Origin: Sagittula sp. P11
GTDB taxonomy: Bacteria; Pseudomonadota; Alphaproteobacteria; Rhodobacterales; Rhodobacteraceae
Assembly: GCF_002814095.1 (NCBI RefSeq)
Contig: NZ_CP021913.1
Coordinates: forward strand, 4,284,501-4,348,500
Direction of reading: 5' to 3'
DNA: 64,000 bases
This document shows, piece after piece, positions 25,108 through 33,952 of the stretch. The stretch's first letter is position 1; the number at the start of each line of letters is the position of its first letter. The notes below the pieces were generated by a model. The model was given only the letters and a program-made list of their open reading frames with translations. It was not told the DNA's origin and made no database searches. Both the position numbers and the translations under genes were made by a program.

Positions 25108-27717
25108 TCAGGCGTCTTCCGGCGCCACGGCTGCAAAGCTCAGCGCATGACCGCCCAGGTCGCGGAAGGCGCGCTGGCGGCAGGTCAGCACGATGATCTG
25201 GAGGTCGCCCGCCTGGCGATGCAGCGCGTCGAACATCCGTTCGATCCGGTCGTCGTCGGTGAAGACCAGCGCGTCGTCGAGGATCACCGGCGCGGTGCGC
25301 CCGGCGTGGGACAACATGCGCGCAAAGGCCAGCCGGACCAGAAGGGCCACCTGTTCCTGCGTGCCGCCGGAGAGGATGTCGACCGGCTCGCTCTGGCCAT
25401 CGCGGAGCAGCGCGTCCGGCAGCAGGGATTCCTCGCCCCAGGTCAGTTCCGCGTCCGGCCACAGCAGGTGGAGGAGCGGTTTCAGCTCGTGGGCGATGGG
25501 GGCGAAATAGCGGTCCCGGGCCTCGTTCCGGGCTGTTTCCAGCGCCTGTTCGAGCCGCCGCAGCACCGCCACCTCGTGTTCGATCCGGGCCAGCGCTTCG
25601 CGTGCCGACGTCAGCTTTTCGGTCGTCTCGGCCAGCCTCTCCTCGACCGCGTCCCCGGCGGACCGGCCGATGCGCTCTTCGAGCCGGGCGAGGAGCAGCT
25701 TCAGTCGGGCGGTTTCATCGCGCGCGCGGGTTTCCACGGATTCCGCGCGCGTGAGTGCGGCGCGCGCATTGGCGGGATCGGGCGCATCCTTGGCCTTGGC
25801 GGCATGTGCGGCCTGCTCTTGGGCCAGTGCCGCCTCCAGCACCGCCAGTTCGGAGGCCAGTTCTTCTTCCGTGGCGCCACCGGTCCGCGCAACGGCGTCT
25901 TCGGCCCGCGTCAGGCGGTCCTGCAACGAGGTCAGGGCGGTGTCGGCGCGCAGCACCTCCGCCCGGGCGTCCGCCAACCGCTCCGTTGCGGTGTCGAGCG
26001 CGCTGCGGGCGATGTCCCTTGCCTCTCTCGCGGCGGCGAGGTCTGCCTCCGCCTGCGCCAGATCGGGCAGGTCTTCGCCCTCCACAGGGATGGGGATCCG
26101 GGCGAGCGCGGCGCAGAGCTGTTCGATGCCCTCCGGCGCGAGGCTCTGCAGCACGGCCTTTGCCTCGGCGTGCTGCCGTTCCGCTTCGTTCCGGGCGGCG
26201 GCGGCATCTCGCGCGTCCTCTAGCGTCTCGGCACCGGCGGTTGCGAGTGCTGTGCGCAGGGCCTTGGCCGCGGCGTCTACGGTCCCCGCGTCGTGCCCGG
26301 TGTCGCCCGGTCGGATCTCCAAGTGACCGACACCGGCGATGTCGAGGCGGGCGGTCCGGGCGAGGGGGACCGTCTGTCCGCCGGGCAGAGCAGCGTCGCC
26401 GAAACGGATCGCTCCCTCGGACCCTGCCGTGTAATGGGCGATGATCTGCGTGGCCGTGGCGTCGCGGGCGGCGATGGCGGCGGCATGGGCGTTGGCCAGC
26501 GTCTCGATCCGGCGCAGCGCCGTGGCGTCGGGTCCGTTGCGGGCGGCGCCAGCCGCCGTCTCCATCCGGCGGCGCATCTCCTCCGCCTGCGCGATGCGGT
26601 TTTCCAGTTCGTTGCGGCGTTCGGCGCCGTCGCGCGCGGCCTGTGCCCGTTGCGCGGCGTTGCGGGTGGCCTCTGCTTTCGACAGGGCAGCCTCTGCGGC
26701 GTCGAACGTCTTTTGCGCGGCATCGCGCGTCGCCTGCGCCTTGTCCCGCGTGGCGGCGGCCGCCAGTTTTTCGGTGCCGGTGGCCTCGACCTGGCGCGCG
26801 GCCTCGGCCCGTTCGGTCTGCGCGGCGCGGAGGGAGGCGAGTTTGCCCCGGGCCGCCTCCCCCGTCAGGCGGGCCATGTCGACCCTGCGGGCGGCGGCAT
26901 CAAGTTCCTCGGCATGGCGCATGGCGGCGGCATGGGCGGCGCGTGCGGTCTCCAGCTTTTCGCTGCGCTCGGCCACGGCGTCGGGGGCGTCCCATTCGGC
27001 AAGGTCGCGCCGGGCGCGCTTGCGCTCGGCCAGCGCGTCGTGAAGATCGCGGGCGGTCGCCGAAAGCGCTGCCTCCTGCTCGGTCAGAGCCTCCACCGTG
27101 TCGATGGCGGCCTTCCACGCGCCGCCGGTCTTCGGCTTGCCGGTGCCGGTGGCGAGGGCGGAGAGTTCGTCACGACAGCGCGCCAGTGCCCTGTCCATCC
27201 GCCGCCCGCCGGTCATCGCCTCGACCTCGTCCCCGACCGAGGTCATCAGGTCGCGGCGGGCTTCGAGCGCGGCCTGCCGTTCCTTCGTTGTGCCGGCTGT
27301 CAGATCGGTGACGCCTTGCCGCACCCAGATCAGCCCGGACGGCCCGCCCGCGTCGCCGCCCAGTAGATCGGCGATCCATGCCTCTGCCGCGTCGGCCTGC
27401 GCGATCAGCCGGCTGCCCTGATGGACCGTCGCCGCGGGCTTCTGGAACCAGCGCTTGGAAAGGGTGAAGCGGCCGTCGGCGGTCTCCAACTCGACCGTGA
27501 CCTCCGGGGCGCCGCCCGCGTGCGGCCTGAGCGACGAAACCTCCTTGTCACGCGACCCGTGCGGCTTGAAGAACAGCGCCTGGATGGCATCGAAGAGGGT
27601 GGATTTGCCGTGTTCGTTGGGCTCGCAGAGCACGTTCAGCCCGTCGCCCAGCCCGTCGACCCGCGCCGGTTCCGTGAAGCGGCGGACGTTGTTGAGGGTG
27701 ATGCTGCGCAGTTTCAT
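25108..27717 (-). CDS. SbcC/YhaN-like AAA ATPase with long coiled coil
   Basis: An 869-residue SMC-like ATPase. The N-terminal half-domain has the P-loop in NEHGKSTLF (about residue 38). A very long Ala/Glu/Arg-rich coiled coil spans about residues 175-735. The C-terminal half-domain has the ABC signature ILSGGTQEQVALL and Walker B VILDDALVF. No CxxC zinc hook is visible in the middle of the coiled coil, unlike classical SbcC/Rad50. Its ATG overlaps the stop of the SbcD-like nuclease gene, so the two should form an SbcCD-like complex acting on DNA ends or hairpins. Confidence 0.85.
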   Translation of the reverse strand: MKLRSITLNNVRRFTEPARVDGLGDGLNVLCEPNEHGKSTLFDAIQALFFKPHGSRDKEVSSLRPHAGGAPEVTVELETADGRFTLSKRWFQKPAATVHQGSRLIAQADAAEAWIADLLGGDAGGPSGLIWVRQGVTDLTAGTTKERQAALEARRDLMTSVGDEVEAMTGGRRMDRALARCRDELSALATGTGKPKTGGAWKAAIDTVEALTEQEAALSATARDLHDALAERKRARRDLAEWDAPDAVAERSEKLETARAAHAAAMRHAEELDAAARRVDMARLTGEAARGKLASLRAAQTERAEAARQVEATGTEKLAAAATRDKAQATRDAAQKTFDAAEAALSKAEATRNAAQRAQAARDGAERRNELENRIAQAEEMRRRMETAAGAARNGPDATALRRIETLANAHAAAIAARDATATQIIAHYTAGSEGAIRFGDAALPGGQTVPLARTARLDIAGVGHLEIRPGDTGHDAGTVDAAAKALRTALATAGAETLEDARDAAAARNEAERQHAEAKAVLQSLAPEGIEQLCAALARIPIPVEGEDLPDLAQAEADLAAAREARDIARSALDTATERLADARAEVLRADTALTSLQDRLTRAEDAVARTGGATEEELASELAVLEAALAQEQAAHAAKAKDAPDPANARAALTRAESVETRARDETARLKLLLARLEERIGRSAGDAVEERLAETTEKLTSAREALARIEHEVAVLRRLEQALETARNEARDRYFAPIAHELKPLLHLLWPDAELTWGEESLLPDALLRDGQSEPVDILSGGTQEQVALLVRLAFARMLSHAGRTAPVILDDALVFTDDDRIERMFDALHRQAGDLQIIVLTCRQRAFRDLGGHALSFAAVAPEDA

Positions 27718-28844
27718 TCAGCCTCCTCCCGCACATAGGCGTAAAGCCGGGCGAGGGCGTCGGCCGCCACGTCGCGATCCGCCTGCGACAGCGTCTCGGC
27801 GTTGGCGTCCGCCATCAGGCCGTCCGCCGCCATCCGCAGCGCGCCCGCCCGGTCGATCGCATCTAGGTCGGCGGCCTCGAACAGGGCGCCGAGTGCGTCG
27901 GTCCGCAGCTCGAAATGGGCAAAGTCCGGGGCCGCGTCGGCGGCCGCGTTCTGCAGGGATACCTGCTGCGGCAGGTTGGCCCAGCCGGAGGCCGCGACGC
28001 GCAAGAGGATGTCGCGCCGCCCTGTCGCGGGCAGCGCATCGGCCAGCGCCGCCGCGGCGTCCTGCCGTGCGGTAAGGGGAAGGGCGACCTCCTGCCAGAG
28101 GAACGATCCCGTGGGGACCTCTTCGATGGCGGGCACAGCGCCCGGACCGTCGAGACTGACACACAGGCAGACACCGCGCTGACCGTGCTTGAAGCGGTCC
28201 TGTTCCGGGGTGCCGCTGTAGTGCACCCGGTCAGAGACCGTGAGCCGCCCGTGCCAGTCGCCGAGCGCGAGATAATCGAGCCGCGCGCTGCGGTCCCGGT
28301 CGGGCGCGATGGTGTCCCCGGCCTCGGTGAAATCGGTGACGCCGCCGTGCGCCAGACCGATGCGCAGGAGACCTTCGGCGCTGGTCATGCCGGGCAGGGC
28401 CTCCGTCGGGTCGCTGCCGAGGGCGCGGTAGGCCACGGGGCAGGGCAGGAGGACCGCGCTGTCGCCCAGTTCACGCGGGGCGGTTTCGGTGACGGCGATG
28501 ACGTTTGAGGGGGCGTCCTTGCGGATCGTGTCCCAGAGCGGTTCGGCATCGCGCATGTTGTCGTGGTTGCCGGGCAGGAGCCACCAGGTCACGCCCTCCG
28601 CCTCGGCCATGGCGCCGAGCGCCTGGCGGATCACCGGGGCCGAGGGCGTCGCCGTGTCGAAGGTATCGCCCGCCAGCAGCACATGGGCGGCACCACGGCT
28701 GCGCGCCGCCTCTGCCAGTTTGCCGATGACCGCGTGCCGCGCCTCCATCAGGCGGCCGCGGATGTTGCCGTCGGGCGGCTGCGGGATGTTGGCGAACTTC
28801 CGGCCGATGTGCAGGTCGGATGCGTGGATGAAACGGAAAGCCAT
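27714..28844 (-). CDS. SbcD/Mre11-like DNA repair exonuclease
   Basis: A 376-residue metallophosphoesterase. The five phosphoesterase motifs are visible in order: ASDLHIG, LLAGDTFD, LPGNHDN, IGLAHGG and LGDWHGR. Residues from about 235 form a separate capping/C-terminal domain. It is predicted to be the nuclease partner of the downstream SbcC-like ATPase, coupled through an ATGA overlap. The pair is shorter and more divergent than E. coli SbcCD and closer to the YhaO/YhaN type. Confidence 0.87.
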   Translation of the reverse strand: MAFRFIHASDLHIGRKFANIPQPPDGNIRGRLMEARHAVIGKLAEAARSRGAAHVLLAGDTFDTATPSAPVIRQALGAMAEAEGVTWWLLPGNHDNMRDAEPLWDTIRKDAPSNVIAVTETAPRELGDSAVLLPCPVAYRALGSDPTEALPGMTSAEGLLRIGLAHGGVTDFTEAGDTIAPDRDRSARLDYLALGDWHGRLTVSDRVHYSGTPEQDRFKHGQRGVCLCVSLDGPGAVPAIEEVPTGSFLWQEVALPLTARQDAAAALADALPATGRRDILLRVAASGWANLPQQVSLQNAAADAAPDFAHFELRTDALGALFEAADLDAIDRAGALRMAADGLMADANAETLSQADRDVAADALARLYAYVREEAE

Positions 28845-29036
28845 GGCCTGCTCCTGGTATGCGATTCGTGCCTTCGCGGGAACGGAAGTCAGACTGCGGC
28901 AGGTGGGGGACAGAAACTGTCACGGCCCCTGCGCGGCTGTCCCGTCCTTCGTGGCACGGCCCGGAGAGGGGAGAGAACCATATTCGGGGCGCCGCTCCAA
29001 GTGGGGGACGGGATTATCCCTTCTCGCAGGAACGGG

Positions 29037-29067
29037 CGCGTCTGCGCCGGATGGTGGCGCAGACGCG
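29037..29067 (-). terminator. Stem-loop after the cytochrome gene
   Basis: A perfect 12-bp stem CGCGTCTGCGCC (29037-29048) with 29056-29067 and a 7-nt loop lies 62 bp beyond the stop of the multiheme cytochrome gene. There is no U-tract. The rest of the 284-bp gap 28845-29128 shows no gene; a 10-bp palindrome GGAACGTTCC is at 29082-29091. Confidence 0.6.
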
Positions 29068-29128
29068 GTCCTGTGTGTTCAGGAACGTTCCGAAAGGGGC
29101 GGCCGGCCCAAACGGCGAAATGCCCGGG

Positions 29129-30307
29129 TCAGCGCCGAAGGTTCATCTCCTCGACGTCGACACCCAGCGGGTCGCTCAGGTCGGCAATGGAATCGTACAG
29201 CAGTTCGAGGGTATAGAGCGGGTTGTGCGCGTAGTTGCCCGGATCGGCGGTGACCAGCTTCCAGTTGAAGGCGGCGCGCAGGCTGCGCGGGGTCCACGAC
29301 TTGTAGGCCACCGGACTGCCGTCTTCCATGTCGATGGCGCCGTCGCCGTTGGCATCGGCAAAGAAATAGGGGTAGCGCGTGCCATCGTAGATCACCGGCG
29401 CCCCGGCGACTTCGGTGGTGTAGGCGCGGATCATGTCCATCAGCGTCCCGGCATTGGCGGCGATGTCGGAATGGATGCCGACGTCGGTCTTGCCGCTGCC
29501 GTCGTAGCTTTGCCGGGCGATGCGGATGTCCTCGGGGGACTCGGCCTCGTGGCAGGTCTGGCAGGGTTCGAAAACGATCTCCAGCGTGTGCGGTTCGTGG
29601 CAAGAGTTGCAGCTTTCCACGGGCTTGGCGTGGAAGAACCGCCCGGAGTAGGTCTGGCCCTCGTAGTGATACCCCGCCTCGCCGTACCCGCCGAGCCAGG
29701 TGGCCGCAGCCGTAGCGTAGTGCGGGTTGATGAAGCCGAGATCGGCGTTGGGTTCGTCGACGGGCAGGCCCGCGATGGCCTTTTCCACGTCCGCCCCCGC
29801 CGACCGGCCCTGGTGGCAGGTCAGGCAAGACGCTTCGACGCCCGTCACCGGATGCACCACGCCACTGGGGAAGGTGATCTCGCGCACCTCTGCCAGCCCG
29901 GCGTTGTGGCAGGTGCCGCAGTCAACGACACCGCCGGTGTTGATCGGGCCGTCCACGACACCGGCCTCCGTGCCGTCCAGCCCGTGGAAATCGCGGAACC
30001 CTTCGCCCGAATGGCAGGTGGCACAGCGCGCGTTGACCTCGCCCTCGTCGTCCCAGTGGCGGAACGCTTCGGCGGCGGCATTGGCATGGGCGGAGCGGAA
30101 CCAGTCCTGGATCGCCTTGTCGTTGTCGATGTTGATCTCGGACGGCGAGAACGGACCGGATTGCGGGAGCGCGAAGGGGATGACGGGGGCCTCGCCTTCC
30201 GCGTCGTCGGAGGCTGATTGCGCGGTTGCGGACGCGGCGAACAGCAGGCCCGCGATCACGCCCGCGGCAAGGGACGGCACGAGCGATCCGGGGAAGGGTG
30301 ACGGCAT
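29129..30307 (-). CDS. Periplasmic pentaheme c-type cytochrome
   Basis: A 392-residue exported protein with a signal peptide (cleavage expected after ATA, about residue 29) and five CXXCH heme c sites: CATCH (95-99), CGTCH (130-134), CLTCH (161-165), CNSCH (233-237) and CQTCH (249-253). A Ca-binding-like stretch DANGDGAIDMEDG lies near residue 318. There is no C-terminal membrane anchor, so it should be a soluble periplasmic electron carrier or oxidoreductase. It starts at the ATG at 30305-30307 after AAAGGAGA; the longer open frame is not used. It is divergent from the nqr operon, sharing an upstream region with an FNR-like box. I cannot name a catalytic function. Confidence 0.88.
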   Translation of the reverse strand: MPSPFPGSLVPSLAAGVIAGLLFAASATAQSASDDAEGEAPVIPFALPQSGPFSPSEINIDNDKAIQDWFRSAHANAAAEAFRHWDDEGEVNARCATCHSGEGFRDFHGLDGTEAGVVDGPINTGGVVDCGTCHNAGLAEVREITFPSGVVHPVTGVEASCLTCHQGRSAGADVEKAIAGLPVDEPNADLGFINPHYATAAATWLGGYGEAGYHYEGQTYSGRFFHAKPVESCNSCHEPHTLEIVFEPCQTCHEAESPEDIRIARQSYDGSGKTDVGIHSDIAANAGTLMDMIRAYTTEVAGAPVIYDGTRYPYFFADANGDGAIDMEDGSPVAYKSWTPRSLRAAFNWKLVTADPGNYAHNPLYTLELLYDSIADLSDPLGVDVEEMNLRR

Positions 30308-30373
30308 GGGCAATCTCCTTTCGAAGCAGGTTTGCAATTGCAGCAAGGATCGCGCGGTTGCGAAAAGATGGCA

Positions 30374-30387
30374 TTGATTCAAATCAT
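30374..30387. promoter_or_regulatory. FNR/FixK-like box between cytochrome and nqr operon
   Basis: TTGATTCAAATCAT matches the FNR/FixK consensus TTGAT-N4-ATCAA at every defined position but the last. It is 66 bp upstream of the cytochrome ATG and 85 bp upstream of the nqrA ATG, so it could serve either or both divergent promoters. It suggests control by oxygen tension. Confidence 0.6.
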
Positions 30388-30472
30388 ATCGTGGACCGAA
30401 AGCCGCCGTTAACCTTCAACTTCGAGGCGTTTTCAACAGGCGCATAAGGCACTGCAACCGAGTGGGAGAAGG

Positions 30473-31726
30473 ATGGGTTTTTTCAGGGCGGGAAAGGGAC
30501 TGGTCCCGGCGATCGCCGCATTGCCGGAACGCCGCGAGGACACTTGCGTCACGACGGAAGAGGCGGCGGTCCTGCCGCCCGCGGGTCCGATCCCGCACGT
30601 CACGCCTCTGGTCGCCGAAGGTGACCGCGTGGCGCAGGGAGAGGCCGTTGCCCACCTGCGTCATGCGCCCGGGATTCGTCTGACCGCTCCCATCGCCGGA
30701 ACCGTGGCGCTGATCGTCATGCGTCCCGGGCGCAGGCTGGTGGAAATCGTGTTGTTCCGCGACGGGGACGCGGTTGTCCGGCACGAGACGAGCGACCAGA
30801 CCCCTGACGGGTTGCGCCGTCTCTTCCAGGCGTCGGGAGCCTGGCCCCTGCTGCGCAGGCGGCCGTTCGGCGGAATGCCCGATGCAGAGGAGGTGCCCGC
30901 CGCGATCCTCGTCATGGCGACCGACACGCGCCCGGGTGCCCCCGATCCCGGCGCGGCGCTTGAAGGGCGGGAGGAGGACTTTGCCCGGGGCGTTGGTGCG
31001 CTGCAGAAGCTGACCGATGGCCCGGTGATCGTCTTTGCCCAGGCGGACGCGTTGCCCTCAGGGCTGTCGCTGAGCGCGCAGGTGGTGCATCGCGGCCGCC
31101 GTCATCCGCAGGGATTGCCGGGGATCTGCTGCCACGGGGTCTTTCCCGCGGGCCTTGGCGCGCCGGTCTGGGACATACATGCCGAAGACGTGGCCGCCAT
31201 GGGCGCCCTGCTGGACACTGGGGTGTTGCCGGTCATGCGGCAGGTGCGCATCGGGGGTACGGGTCTGCGCGAAGGACGAAGCCTGCGGACCCACCCCGGC
31301 GCGGACCTCCGGCAACTCACTCGCCGGATCGTGGCCCCCGGACCGCACACGATCCTGTCCGGCAGTGCACTGGATGGGCACGTGGGTCACTGGCTCGCGC
31401 AGCGCGACCGGCAGGTGACGGTCCTGCCTGCACAGGGACCGGCGCGTCCTCGGCACTGGCTGGCGCAAGCTCTCGGCCGCTCCCCGCGCGGTCTGCCCGC
31501 GATCCCCACGGCGGGGCTGGAGCAGGCCTTCGCGGCCACGCTTCCCGCGGCGCCCTTTCTGCGTGCCCTTGGCGCGGGGGATGACGAGACGGCGATGAAG
31601 CTTGGTGTGCTGTCGCTGCTGGAGGAGGACGTGGCCCTGGCCGATTACGTGCTGAGCGAGAACGGAGAGATCGCCACCCAGCTGCGCACCATGCTGGATC
31701 GCATCCGGTCGGAGTTCGCAGCGTGA
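30473..31726 (+). CDS. nqrA: Na+-translocating NADH:quinone reductase subunit A
   Basis: A 417-residue soluble subunit of the NQR complex. The N-terminal part shows the lipoyl/barrel-sandwich-like pattern of NqrA (PLVAEGDRVAQGEAV...LTAPIAGTVALI), followed by the NqrA-specific Rossmann-like and C-terminal regions (YVLSENGEIATQLRTMLDRI). It is slightly shorter than the Vibrio protein (about 446). It is the first gene of a tightly packed operon nqrABCDEF-apbE-nqrM-CBS. The ribosome site is GGGAGAAGG. Its stop overlaps the nqrB GTG start. Confidence 0.9.
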   Translation: MGFFRAGKGLVPAIAALPERREDTCVTTEEAAVLPPAGPIPHVTPLVAEGDRVAQGEAVAHLRHAPGIRLTAPIAGTVALIVMRPGRRLVEIVLFRDGDAVVRHETSDQTPDGLRRLFQASGAWPLLRRRPFGGMPDAEEVPAAILVMATDTRPGAPDPGAALEGREEDFARGVGALQKLTDGPVIVFAQADALPSGLSLSAQVVHRGRRHPQGLPGICCHGVFPAGLGAPVWDIHAEDVAAMGALLDTGVLPVMRQVRIGGTGLREGRSLRTHPGADLRQLTRRIVAPGPHTILSGSALDGHVGHWLAQRDRQVTVLPAQGPARPRHWLAQALGRSPRGLPAIPTAGLEQAFAATLPAAPFLRALGAGDDETAMKLGVLSLLEEDVALADYVLSENGEIATQLRTMLDRIRSEFAA

Positions 31727-32505
31727 TCCGGGGGCTCTGGAACCGCGAAACCGTGGCGGCCGTGCTGCTCGCCGCGCATCTGCCCATCGTGGTGATGTGG
31801 ATCGCCTACGGCGGGGCGGACACGCTGTTCCGCTTCGGCCTCGCGGCGCTGGTGATCGGCGTCTGGCACCTCGTCTTCCTGCTGGTGCGCGCGCAGGCGC
31901 CGTCTCTGTCCGCGGTCCTCGCGGCCCTCGCCATCGCGATCCTGATGCCCGAGGACCTCGGCGCATTGCGCGCGGCCCTCGGCATCAGTTTCGGCATCGT
32001 GATGGGAGAGCTGGTCTTCGGTGGCTGGGGCCGGAACGTGGTCCACCCGGCGACGGTGGCGCTGTCTTTCCTCGGGTTCGGCTTCCCGGCCTTCGGCTGG
32101 CCCGCGTTCGACGCGCCGGTGGCATGGGCGGTCGTACCGGCTGCGCTGATCGGCATGGGGACGGGCGTGATGCCGGGCGGCGTGATCGCCGGAGCCGTCA
32201 TCGTCGGTGCGGCGGCGGGCGTCTTCGGTGTGTTGCCGGTGCCGGTCCTGCATGTCGGCGCGCTGGTGCTGGTGCTGCTGGTCGCCGACCCCGTCACAAG
32301 CGCTGCGACCCGCGGCGGTCGCTGGCTGGAAGGCGCACTTTATGGCGCCCTCCTGATCCTGTTTGCAACCGGGTGGACCGGGGCGGCGCCGGTGCAGATC
32401 GCCGTCGCCGCCGCGCTGCTGGCCTCGCTGGCGGCCCCGCTTCTGGACGAGGCCGCGCTGGCGCTCTGGATCGCCCGCAGAAGGAGACGTCATGGCAGAA
32501 CGTGA
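31723..32505 (+). CDS. nqrB: NQR subunit B, short form without the covalent FMN motif
   Basis: A 260-residue membrane protein starting at GTG (GTGA overlap with nqrA). It aligns by eye with the C-terminal two thirds of known NqrB: LRAALGISFGIVMGELVFGG-WGRN (103-105 = GRN), ADPV (188-191) and the closing APLLDE...RRRRHG. Typical NqrB is about 400-415 residues; the N-terminal about 100 residues are missing here. The segment after GRN, which in Vibrio holds the SGAT motif with the FMN-carrying Thr236, is replaced by a shorter loop (FGWPAFDAPVAWAVV) with no D-x-[ST]-G-A-T. The second Asn of the usual GRNxxNP is His (GRNVVHP). The reading frame is intact and coupled to its neighbours, so it is not a pseudogene. 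Confidence 0.85.
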   Translation: MIRGLWNRETVAAVLLAAHLPIVVMWIAYGGADTLFRFGLAALVIGVWHLVFLLVRAQAPSLSAVLAALAIAILMPEDLGALRAALGISFGIVMGELVFGGWGRNVVHPATVALSFLGFGFPAFGWPAFDAPVAWAVVPAALIGMGTGVMPGGVIAGAVIVGAAAGVFGVLPVPVLHVGALVLVLLVADPVTSAATRGGRWLEGALYGALLILFATGWTGAAPVQIAVAAALLASLAAPLLDEAALALWIARRRRRHGRT

Positions 32506-33286
32506 CCTGAACCCGCTGCGCCGCCTGATGGCGCTGCCCAACGAAAGCCGCGCCAAGACGATCATCGTGGCGTTCGTCGTTTCGGCGATCTGTGCCGCGC
32601 TGGTCAGTGGCGCGACAGTGATGCTGCGCCCGATCCAGGCGGCCAACCGCGCGGCTGAGGAACAGGCCCGGATCGCCTCTTTGGTGGCGGGCATTCCCGG
32701 CATGTCGGCGCTGCTGAAGGAGGCGGGCGGGACGCTCTCGACCGTGGTGATCAACCTCGACAGCGGGCGCGCGGCCGAGGACGTGACGCCCGCAACGCTC
32801 GACGCGGCGCTGGCCGATCCGGGCAACTGGACGGCGCTTACACCCGCCGAGGATCTGGCCGGTCTGGGGACGCGGCCGGACTTCGTGCAGGTCTACCTGC
32901 TGCGCGAGGGTGAAGATATCTCGCTCGCGCTGCTGCCGGTCAGCGGGCAGGGCTACGGCGGGCGGATCGACGCGATCCTCGCAGTGCAGGGCGACATGAA
33001 CACGGTGGCCGGTATCGCCGTCACCCGCCATTCGGAGACGCCCGGCCTTGGCGGCCGGATCGAGGAGGCGTCGTGGCAGGCGGGCTTTGCCGGGACCGAA
33101 CTGCGCGATGATGCGGGCACCGTCCAATTCCGCGTGGCGCAGGGGACTGCCACCGGCCCCTACGAGGTCGACGGCATCACCGGCGCCACACGCACCGGGC
33201 GGGGCATGACGCAGATCGTCCGCTTCTGGCTCGGCCCCGAGGGGTACGGCCCGCTGATCGACGCCATCGCGCGCGGGGAGTTCTGA
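32492..33286 (+). CDS. nqrC: NQR subunit C (flavinylated)
   Basis: A 264-residue membrane-anchored periplasmic subunit: one N-terminal transmembrane helix (about residues 22-42) and an FMN-binding domain. The covalent FMN attachment motif is DGITGAT with Thr233 as the acceptor, to be modified by ApbE encoded downstream. It overlaps nqrB by 14 bp. In the complex NqrC receives electrons from the NqrD/E cluster and passes them to NqrB. Confidence 0.93.
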   Translation: MAERDLNPLRRLMALPNESRAKTIIVAFVVSAICAALVSGATVMLRPIQAANRAAEEQARIASLVAGIPGMSALLKEAGGTLSTVVINLDSGRAAEDVTPATLDAALADPGNWTALTPAEDLAGLGTRPDFVQVYLLREGEDISLALLPVSGQGYGGRIDAILAVQGDMNTVAGIAVTRHSETPGLGGRIEEASWQAGFAGTELRDDAGTVQFRVAQGTATGPYEVDGITGATRTGRGMTQIVRFWLGPEGYGPLIDAIARGEF

Positions 33287-33289
33287 GCG

Positions 33290-33952
33290 ATGGCACGGAC
33301 TTCTGCATGGACCACGCTGACCGAGCCGCTGATCCGCCAGAACCCGGTGATCCTGCAGATCCTCGGCATCTGCTCGGCGCTGGCGGTGACGACGACGCTG
33401 GCCACGGCGCTGACCATGTCGGTGGCGCTGACCGTGGTGCTGACGCTGGCGGCGGGTATCGTCAGCACGATCCGGCGGCATATTCCCGACACCATTCGGC
33501 TGATCGTGCAGATCGTCATCGTCTCCTCGCTGGTGATCGTCATCGACCAGGTCTTGCAGGCCTATTTCGCCGAGATCAGCCGCGCGCTGTCGGTCTACGT
33601 GGGTCTTATCACCACCAACTGCCTCGTCCTCGGCCGGACGGAGGCCTATGCCCGCCGCCACCCGCCGCTGCCCGCGATGATCGACGCCTTCGGCAACGGG
33701 CTGGGCTATTCGCTGGTGCTGCTGGTGATCGGCGGGCTGCGCGAACTGCTCGGCAAGGGGGAGCTGTTCGGCGCAACTGTCCTGCCGCTTGCCAGCGAGG
33801 GCGGCTGGTTCACGCCGCTCAGCCTGATGCTGCTGGCGCCCTCCGCCTTCTTCCTGCTGGGCCTCTTGGTCTGGACGGTGCGCAGCGTGCTGCCGGAGCA
33901 GGCCGAGGCGCCGGAGCACACGCCGCCGGGCAGAGCGGAGGTGACCGAATGA
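33290..33952 (+). CDS. nqrD: NQR subunit D
   Basis: A 220-residue integral membrane protein with about six helices. Cys28 (LGICSALAV) and Cys111 (TTNCLVLGR) are the conserved residues that, with the NqrE pair, hold an intramembrane Fe-S cluster. Start is an ATG 3 bp after the nqrC stop. The stop overlaps the nqrE start (ATGA). Confidence 0.94.
   Translation: MARTSAWTTLTEPLIRQNPVILQILGICSALAVTTTLATALTMSVALTVVLTLAAGIVSTIRRHIPDTIRLIVQIVIVSSLVIVIDQVLQAYFAEISRALSVYVGLITTNCLVLGRTEAYARRHPPLPAMIDAFGNGLGYSLVLLVIGGLRELLGKGELFGATVLPLASEGGWFTPLSLMLLAPSAFFLLGLLVWTVRSVLPEQAEAPEHTPPGRAEVTE

Noticed and set aside
29082-29091. GGAACGTTCC palindrome as an EcfG promoter or operator
   Set aside because: No CGTT at 16-17 nt and no gene start downstream at a suitable distance; the palindrome is only 10 bp and may be chance.
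31723-32505. nqrB as a truncated pseudogene
   Set aside because: The frame is intact, starts and stops overlap those of its neighbours, the C-terminal conserved blocks align throughout, and no leftover 5' sequence encoding the missing part is present.
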